From assembly GCA_964591275.1 (NCBI GenBank), contig CAZQAE010000088.1:1-18909 (forward strand): 18,909 nucleotides of DNA. The letters run 5' to 3'. Positions 14,235 to 18,909 of the stretch are shown piece by piece. The first letter of the stretch is position 1. The number at the start of each line of letters is the position of its first letter. Source of the DNA: G963674685 sp964591275 (lineage in GTDB: Bacteria > Lernaellota > Lernaellaia > JACKCT01). Made by a program: the position numbers and the translations under genes. A model generated the notes under the pieces. The model ran no database searches and had not been told where the DNA came from. It worked only from the letters and a program-made list of their open reading frames with translations.

Positions 14235-16100
14235 ATGAACATGCCTGTGCTTGTTATCGTGCGATCAGTCGGATTGAGGGAATATTTCGTGGTCGAAGAC
14301 CAGGAGCTGTTAATCGGTCGCAGTGAAGACTGCGAGATTTTTCTCAACAATGGCAGCGTGTCGCGTCGGCATGCGAAAATCGTCGCCCAGAAAGGCGGTT
14401 TCATTGTCGAGGATCTTGGCAGCAAGAACGGCACAACTGTCAACGGAGACCTGATTACGCGGGGGCCTGTTGAAATCGGCGACGACATTTTCTTCGGAGA
14501 TGTGAAAGCCCGCCTTTTGCGCGATGTCGCCGAGGAGGCAATCGGGGATCAATATCTGCGCGAGCAAACTTTTCCTCTTGGCGCCGACATCCTTTCACCC
14601 GACGCCGATCATCTTCGATTTCTTTTTGATCTTATGCCCGCCGCGCCGACTCTCAGGGATGAAAAAGCCGTCTGCAAATTTGCCGTTGGCGCGCTGCTCG
14701 AACATTTCCTGAGCGACAATGTTTTCGTGGCGCTTTATGACAACGCCAGGAATCGTTATCACGGGGGTTTTTTCCGTAGTGCGGATAAAAAGGTCATGGC
14801 GCCTTCGCTTCCCGCAGGTCTTTTGCAAAAGGCAACGCATTTCAAAAAGGCCATGTTGCTCATTGATGTGCGGCGAGAGATGACGGAAAACCCCGGCGAG
14901 GGAGTTTCCTGCGCCCTGTGCGTTCCCATGATCGCCGGCGGGGAATTGCAGGGTTTGATCTACCTGGACAGAGATTCGGCAAAACCGCTGTTTGACCAGC
15001 CGGACGCCGCGCTTTGTTCGGCCATGGCCGCCACCTTCGCCACATTGATTTTCATGAGCCGCATGGTTGGCCATCTGCGTCGCACCAATAAAGAACTCAA
15101 GCAGAAGATGGAGGGGCTGGAAATGCTGGGCCGTAGCCAGGCCCTGACGGAAGTTCGGGAAAAGCTGGTGTCCTTTGGGGCCAAGGCTGAGGCCTCGGTA
15201 CTCATCCTGGGTGAAACCGGAACGGGGCGCTCTTTGGCCGCGCGCATGATTCATCGCTTTTCCCGTCGTCCCGATAAACCTTTCCTAAGCTTTAACTGCG
15301 CCTCATTGCCGGCGGAACTTGTGGGCAGCGAGCTTTTCGGTCACGTTCGCAACGCCTTTCCCGGCGCGGATCGAGATCGTCGCGGACTGCTGGAATTGGC
15401 CGATCAGGGAGCTTTGCTCCTCAGTTCCATCGACGCCATGCCGCTTGGAGTGCAGGATAAGCTATTTCGTTTCCTGGAGACCGGCGAGTTTTCACCGCTG
15501 GGAGTCGATACGCCTGTCGCGGTGAAGGTCCGCGTTATCGTAGCGATGGCGGGCGCTCCCGCCGATCACATACAATCAGGTCATTTGCGGGAAGACTTGT
15601 TCTTCAAACTTCACACCCTGCTTGTCGAAATGCCGCCTCTGCGTGAAAGAAGTGAAGACATTGCCTTGCTGGCGGATCACTTTCTGAAGCTCGGACGCGG
15701 ACGGATGAGCACGCCGGCCAGGGAGTTTTCCCACGCAGCCATAGACAAGCTGAAAAACTATGAGTGGCCGGGAAACGTGACGCAGCTCCAAAAAGTCATT
15801 GATGCCGCGCTTCATGCCTGCGACGGCGAGATGGTTTTACCGGAGCACATTCTAGGTATTGATGAGGGTGACGAAGAATTTGAATATGACTACGATGGCG
15901 CCGATCTCGATGCGCTGCAAACCCTGCAGACAATCAATATTGATCAAGGTTCGCTTCAGGCGGCGCTGGACAGCGTAGAAAAACGCAGCATTCAAAAAGC
16001 GCTCGAACGCCACAACGGCGATGAGGCCGCCGCCGCCGCCGAGCTGGATATCAGCGTGGATGACCTGAAAAGAAAATTCGAAAAATTCGGGATTTCATGA
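14235..16100 (+). CDS. FHA-GAF-AAA+-Fis protein, degenerate sigma-54-activator-like regulator
   Basis: This is a 621-residue four-part protein. Residues 18-95 are an FHA domain for phosphothreonine binding (LLIGRSEDCEIFL, SRRHAKI, GSKNGTTVNG). Residues about 125-275 are GAF-like. Residues 297-545 resemble the AAA+ domain of sigma-54 activators, and 570-621 resemble a Fis-type helix-turn-helix (VEKRSIQKALERHNGDEAAAAAELDIS). The AAA+ domain is eroded. Walker A is GETGTGRS (Lys to Arg332), Walker B ends LLLSSID (Asp-Glu to Ser397-Ser398), the GAFTGA loop is NAFPGA (373-378), and the sensor II Arg of WPGNVREL is Thr (WPGNVTQL). It is therefore unlikely to be a normal ATP-driven activator; a phospho-dependent DNA-binding scaffold is more plausible. 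The ATG at 14235 follows AAAGGA closely. A TTG at 14148 would add 29 unconserved residues. The transporter gene follows at once. Confidence 0.9.
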   Translation: MNMPVLVIVRSVGLREYFVVEDQELLIGRSEDCEIFLNNGSVSRRHAKIVAQKGGFIVEDLGSKNGTTVNGDLITRGPVEIGDDIFFGDVKARLLRDVAEEAIGDQYLREQTFPLGADILSPDADHLRFLFDLMPAAPTLRDEKAVCKFAVGALLEHFLSDNVFVALYDNARNRYHGGFFRSADKKVMAPSLPAGLLQKATHFKKAMLLIDVRREMTENPGEGVSCALCVPMIAGGELQGLIYLDRDSAKPLFDQPDAALCSAMAATFATLIFMSRMVGHLRRTNKELKQKMEGLEMLGRSQALTEVREKLVSFGAKAEASVLILGETGTGRSLAARMIHRFSRRPDKPFLSFNCASLPAELVGSELFGHVRNAFPGADRDRRGLLELADQGALLLSSIDAMPLGVQDKLFRFLETGEFSPLGVDTPVAVKVRVIVAMAGAPADHIQSGHLREDLFFKLHTLLVEMPPLRERSEDIALLADHFLKLGRGRMSTPAREFSHAAIDKLKNYEWPGNVTQLQKVIDAALHACDGEMVLPEHILGIDEGDEEFEYDYDGADLDALQTLQTINIDQGSLQAALDSVEKRSIQKALERHNGDEAAAAAELDISVDDLKRKFEKFGIS

Positions 16101-16112
16101 TTGGGGCTTGCT

Positions 16113-17591
16113 GTGGGAGAAAGTCAGGAACGATGGAGCCATAGATCGGCTTTTATACTGGCTGCGATTGGCTCCGCCATAGGACTGGGCAACATCTGGC
16201 GCTTTCCATACGTCTGCTACAAATACGGCGGCGGGGCCTTTCTGATTCCCTATCTGATTGCCCTGTTCACTACGGGCATTCCGCTGATGATCCTCGAATT
16301 CAGCCTGGGTCACAAGATGAACGCCGCGGCGCCGACCGCATTCGCCAAAGTTAAAAAAAAGTACGAATGGATCGGGTGGTTTGCTCTTGGCGTCAGCTTC
16401 GTCATCACCTGCTACTACGCCGTTATCATGGGTTGGGCCGCCAATTTTCTAAAATTTTCCCTGACGCAGGAGTGGGGCCAAACCTATGCGGAAACCAAGG
16501 AATTCTTTAACGGAGATTTCCTGGGACTGTCCAAAAGCGTCGGACACTTCGGTTCAATCAAAGGTTGGATTGTTCTGGCCCTGGTGTTTTGCTGGATATG
16601 GATTCTCGCCTCCGTTTGGGAGGGCGCCAAAACCGTGTCCAAGGTCGTTTACGTTACGGTTCTGGTGCCGTGGGCGATACTGATTATCTTCATGATTCGC
16701 GGGTTGACGCTGCCGGGCGCTATGGAAGGGCTGCGCTACTATCTTACGCCTGACTTCAGCGCCCTGCTCAATCTCGAAGTATGGGCTGCGGCTTATACAC
16801 AGGCATTTTTCTCCCTCACTCTCGGTTTCGGCGTCATGATCGCCTACGCCAGCTTCCTGCCGCGCAAAACCGATCTGGTCAACAACGCCATTATCATATG
16901 CCTTGCCGATGCAGCCACGGCTTTCGTGAGCGGTATCGTCGTTTTTTCCACGCTGGGGTTTTATGCCGGTCAGGAAAGCAAGGCCGTTGCCGATGTGGTG
17001 GCGAGCGGGCCGGGTCTGGCCTTCGTCACCTACCCCGCGATCATCAACGCACTGCCGGCGCCGCGTCTGTTCGGGGCGCTGTTTTTCCTGATGCTGCTGA
17101 CGCTGGGCATTGACTCGGCTTTTTCACTCGTGGAAGCCGTTTCTGCGGGAATCCTGAACAAATGGAAATTGAGCCGCAAGAAGGTCAACTTCGGCATTGC
17201 CTCTATCGCTCTTGTTATCGGCTTGGTGTTCTGCACGGGATCGGGCCTTTATTGGCTGGATATTGTAGATCGCTTCATGAACAATTTTGGTCTTATCATT
17301 GTCGCCCTGCTGGAATGCGTCGTACTCGGGTACTTCTATAATCTGGAGGAACTCAGGCAGTACGCTAACTCAAACTCCGAGATAAAAGTGGGTAGATGGT
17401 GGAACTTTCTCATCAAGATAGTGACTCCTCTAGTACTTTTGGTTCTTCTCACGTATGAAATCATCGATAGAATCAAGGGATCTTACGGAGACTATCCACG
17501 TTGGGCCGAATTCGTTGGAGGATGGCTCGTGCTGCTGCTCATCGCTGTGGTGGCCTTGCTGATGGCTCGCAAAAAAGGAGCAAGGGATTAA
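16113..17591 (+). CDS. Sodium-dependent NSS/SNF-family transporter
   Basis: This protein of about 492 residues has twelve predicted membrane helices. Helix 1 holds the family signature ILAAIGSAIGLGNIWRFPYVCYKYGGGAFLIPY, which in NSS (LeuT-fold) symporters forms the sodium and substrate sites. Bacterial members import amino acids with sodium. ERW at the N-terminus and the polar ends of helices 6 and 8 (QAFFSLTLGFG, TLGIDSAFSLVEA) are also typical. I prefer the GTG at 16113, with GGGG six bases upstream and a normal short N-terminus. A TTG at 16101, directly after the upstream stop, is also possible and adds four residues. It abuts the FHA regulator upstream and a MetS-like small subunit downstream, which points to methionine or alanine uptake by analogy with MetPS. 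Confidence 0.93.
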   Translation: MGESQERWSHRSAFILAAIGSAIGLGNIWRFPYVCYKYGGGAFLIPYLIALFTTGIPLMILEFSLGHKMNAAAPTAFAKVKKKYEWIGWFALGVSFVITCYYAVIMGWAANFLKFSLTQEWGQTYAETKEFFNGDFLGLSKSVGHFGSIKGWIVLALVFCWIWILASVWEGAKTVSKVVYVTVLVPWAILIIFMIRGLTLPGAMEGLRYYLTPDFSALLNLEVWAAAYTQAFFSLTLGFGVMIAYASFLPRKTDLVNNAIIICLADAATAFVSGIVVFSTLGFYAGQESKAVADVVASGPGLAFVTYPAIINALPAPRLFGALFFLMLLTLGIDSAFSLVEAVSAGILNKWKLSRKKVNFGIASIALVIGLVFCTGSGLYWLDIVDRFMNNFGLIIVALLECVVLGYFYNLEELRQYANSNSEIKVGRWWNFLIKIVTPLVLLVLLTYEIIDRIKGSYGDYPRWAEFVGGWLVLLLIAVVALLMARKKGARD

Positions 17592-17592
17592 C

Positions 17593-17715
17593 ATGCCGAT
17601 TTCCGCTATTATCGTTCTGGGCGTAACCGTGGTCGTGCTTTTCGGGGGATTGTCTTACTGCTGCGCCAAAGCCGTGTTGCATAAAGACAATGAGGGTATT
17701 AAGGATACGCACTAA
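17593..17715 (+). CDS. MetS-like small accessory subunit of the NSS transporter
   Basis: This 40-residue protein consists of one membrane helix (residues 3-20, ISAIIVLGVTVVVLFGGL) and a short polar tail with two adjacent Cys (YCCAKAVLHKDNEGIKDTH). The AII...V..GGL pattern and size match the small subunits found after NSS transporters, such as MetS of the methionine/alanine importer MetPS. The ATG follows the transporter stop by one base, and AAGGAGCAAGGG just upstream supplies the ribosome site, so the two are co-translated. It probably sits in the inner membrane with the transporter and is needed for its function. Confidence 0.85.
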   Translation: MPISAIIVLGVTVVVLFGGLSYCCAKAVLHKDNEGIKDTH

Positions 17716-17785
17716 ACGATGGCGAGGCATCGAAAATAAAAAGTCTCTTCTGACTCCCGATCTATTCAGGAAAGGATAAAAGCTC

Positions 17786-18880
17786 ATGTCGATAAAGCGA
17801 ATTGGTGTTTTGACCGGAGGCGGGGATTGCAGCGGATTGAACGCGGCGATTCGCGCCATCACAAAATGTGCGGTTCTCCAATACGGCGCCACGGTCATCG
17901 GCATCCGGGACGGCTTCGAGGGTTTGCTCGGCCATCCCCGAATCATCAGTCTCACGCAATCCATGGTCCAGGGCCTGCTGGCCCGGGGCGGAACCATTCT
18001 GGGCAGCACGAACAAAGGCGATCCCTTCGCTTACAAGAGCATTGAGGGCGACCGGATATGCATCGCCGACCGTAGCGACGAGGTCATCAAGAACTTCCGA
18101 AACCTCGAATTGGATGTCTTGATTGTCATCGGCGGCGACGGCACCAACGCCATCGGATGGAAATTGCAACAGCGCGGCTTGCCCGTCATTGGTCTTCCAA
18201 AAACTATCGACAACGATCTGGACGCCACAGACGTGACCTTCGGATTCGACACTGCCGTCAACGTCGTTACCGAGGCTATCGACCGCCTACAGACCACTGC
18301 GGAAAGCCACCACCGCGTGATGGTTGTAGAGACCATGGGGCGCAATGTCGGTTGGATTGCCATACAGGCGGGCCTCGCCGGCGGCGCGCACATCATCCTG
18401 ATACCGGAAATCCCTTTTCAAGTCGAAAAAGTTGCGGAAGCCATTCGGAAGCGCCAAATCAAGGGTCGTAACTTTACGATCATATGCGTCGCTGAGGGAG
18501 CCAAGCCAAGCGGCGGCGATGCCATTGTGGGACAAATCGTTGCAGACAGCGCTGAAACAGTACGATACGGCGGAATTTCCAGAGAGCTGATGAATTGGCT
18601 GGAGCCTTATAAGCTGGGGGAATGTCGGGCGACGGACCTGGGCCATGTCCAAAGAGGCGGCGCTCCGACGGCCTTTGACCGCAGCCTGGCCACACGTCTG
18701 GGAGTATATGCTGTGCATTGCGCGGCGCGCGGCGAATCTGGCGTTTTGGTTGTTCTCAAAAACGCCAAAGCGGCTACGATTCCCCTGGTGGACGCTCTGG
18801 AAAAAATCCGGCGCGTCGATCCCAACGGCAAATGGGTGTCCACGGCCCGCGACATCGGCATCAGTTTCGGGGATGAATGA
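17786..18880 (+). CDS. pfk: 6-phosphofructokinase, mixed ATP/PPi signature
   Basis: This 364-residue PfkA-superfamily enzyme phosphorylates fructose 6-phosphate to the 1,6-bisphosphate in glycolysis. The N-terminal GVLTGGGDCSGLNAAIR binds the phosphoryl donor. GGDGTN is at 116-121, PKTIDNDLD at 138-146 with the catalytic base D142, and MVVETMGRNVGWIA at about 189-202. VQRGGAPTAFDR closes the substrate site. In this family, Gly after the GGD Asp goes with ATP, and Lys in PKTIDND goes with PPi enzymes and some ATP enzymes. This sequence has G119 and K139, so the donor is uncertain. An AGGAAAGG ribosome site lies about ten bases before the ATG. It is on the same strand as the transporter unit, 70 bases on, with no clear promoter between. 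Confidence 0.93.
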   Translation: MSIKRIGVLTGGGDCSGLNAAIRAITKCAVLQYGATVIGIRDGFEGLLGHPRIISLTQSMVQGLLARGGTILGSTNKGDPFAYKSIEGDRICIADRSDEVIKNFRNLELDVLIVIGGDGTNAIGWKLQQRGLPVIGLPKTIDNDLDATDVTFGFDTAVNVVTEAIDRLQTTAESHHRVMVVETMGRNVGWIAIQAGLAGGAHIILIPEIPFQVEKVAEAIRKRQIKGRNFTIICVAEGAKPSGGDAIVGQIVADSAETVRYGGISRELMNWLEPYKLGECRATDLGHVQRGGAPTAFDRSLATRLGVYAVHCAARGESGVLVVLKNAKAATIPLVDALEKIRRVDPNGKWVSTARDIGISFGDE

Positions 18881-18898
18881 TTTTAAGGAAATCGATCA

Positions 18899-18909
18899 GT
18901 GAGCAAGCA
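18899..18909 (+). CDS. Possible start of a further gene (partial at window end)
   Basis: GTG at 18899 begins a frame reading M-S-K before the window ends. AAGGA at 18885-18889 lies nine bases upstream and 18 bases separate it from the phosphofructokinase stop. The evidence is only position and ribosome site; no protein family can be named. Confidence 0.3.

Noticed and set aside
1..18909. Prophage, integrative element, defence island or CRISPR system
   Set aside because: No integrase, phage structural gene, Cas gene, restriction gene or tRNA attachment site is present. The only defence-like element is the small toxin-antitoxin pair.

Overview
The window looks like chromosomal DNA of a Gram-negative bacterium, probably an anaerobe from a deltaproteobacterial or related lineage (an inference from gene content, not a classification). 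The signs are a YidC with a large periplasmic domain, two lipoproteins with long Asp/Asn-rich tethers behind the lipobox, an FHA-GAF-AAA+ regulator of the kind common in Myxococcota and relatives, a DUF3467 protein, and a biotin synthase whose auxiliary-cluster ligands differ from those of E. coli. No rRNA, tRNA, CRISPR array, integrase or transposase is visible.

Layout. Positions 1-3627 hold an origin-type block on the + strand: the 3' end of rnpA, yidD (overlapping rnpA), yidC and jag, then a small unknown gene and a DUF3467 gene. mnmE, often found next, is absent here. Positions 3628-3873 are intergenic and carry two inverted copies of a 28-nt palindromic repeat (a REPIN-like arrangement). 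Positions 3874-6668 are a biotin locus, bioB and bioF, interrupted by a two-gene type II toxin-antitoxin module (RHH antitoxin plus MazF-like toxin) that has its own near-consensus promoter. A GT4 glycosyltransferase (minus strand) converges on bioF.

Positions 8156-13189 carry two secreted hydrolases built alike, a type I sulfatase and a neutral-ceramidase-family protein. Each has a lipobox followed by a D-rich linker. Between them lies a broken gene: a CbiM-like metal transporter subunit without its N-terminal MHIPDG, fused in frame to the C-terminal tail of a CbiO-like ATPase. This looks like the scar of a lost cobalt/nickel ECF transporter. A GT2 glycosyltransferase (minus) follows.

Positions 14235-17715 appear to be one transcription unit: an FHA-GAF-AAA+-Fis protein that resembles a sigma-54 activator but has lost most recognisable ATPase and sigma-54 contact residues, a 12-helix sodium:neurotransmitter symporter (SNF/NSS) family transporter, and a 40-residue MetS-like accessory subunit. 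The window closes with a 6-phosphofructokinase carrying a mixed ATP/PPi signature and the possible start of another gene.

The points most worth following are the cbiM::cbiO chimera, the apparently ATPase-dead sigma-54-activator-like protein joined to a transporter operon, the variant BioB ligand set, and the toxin-antitoxin module inside the biotin genes.
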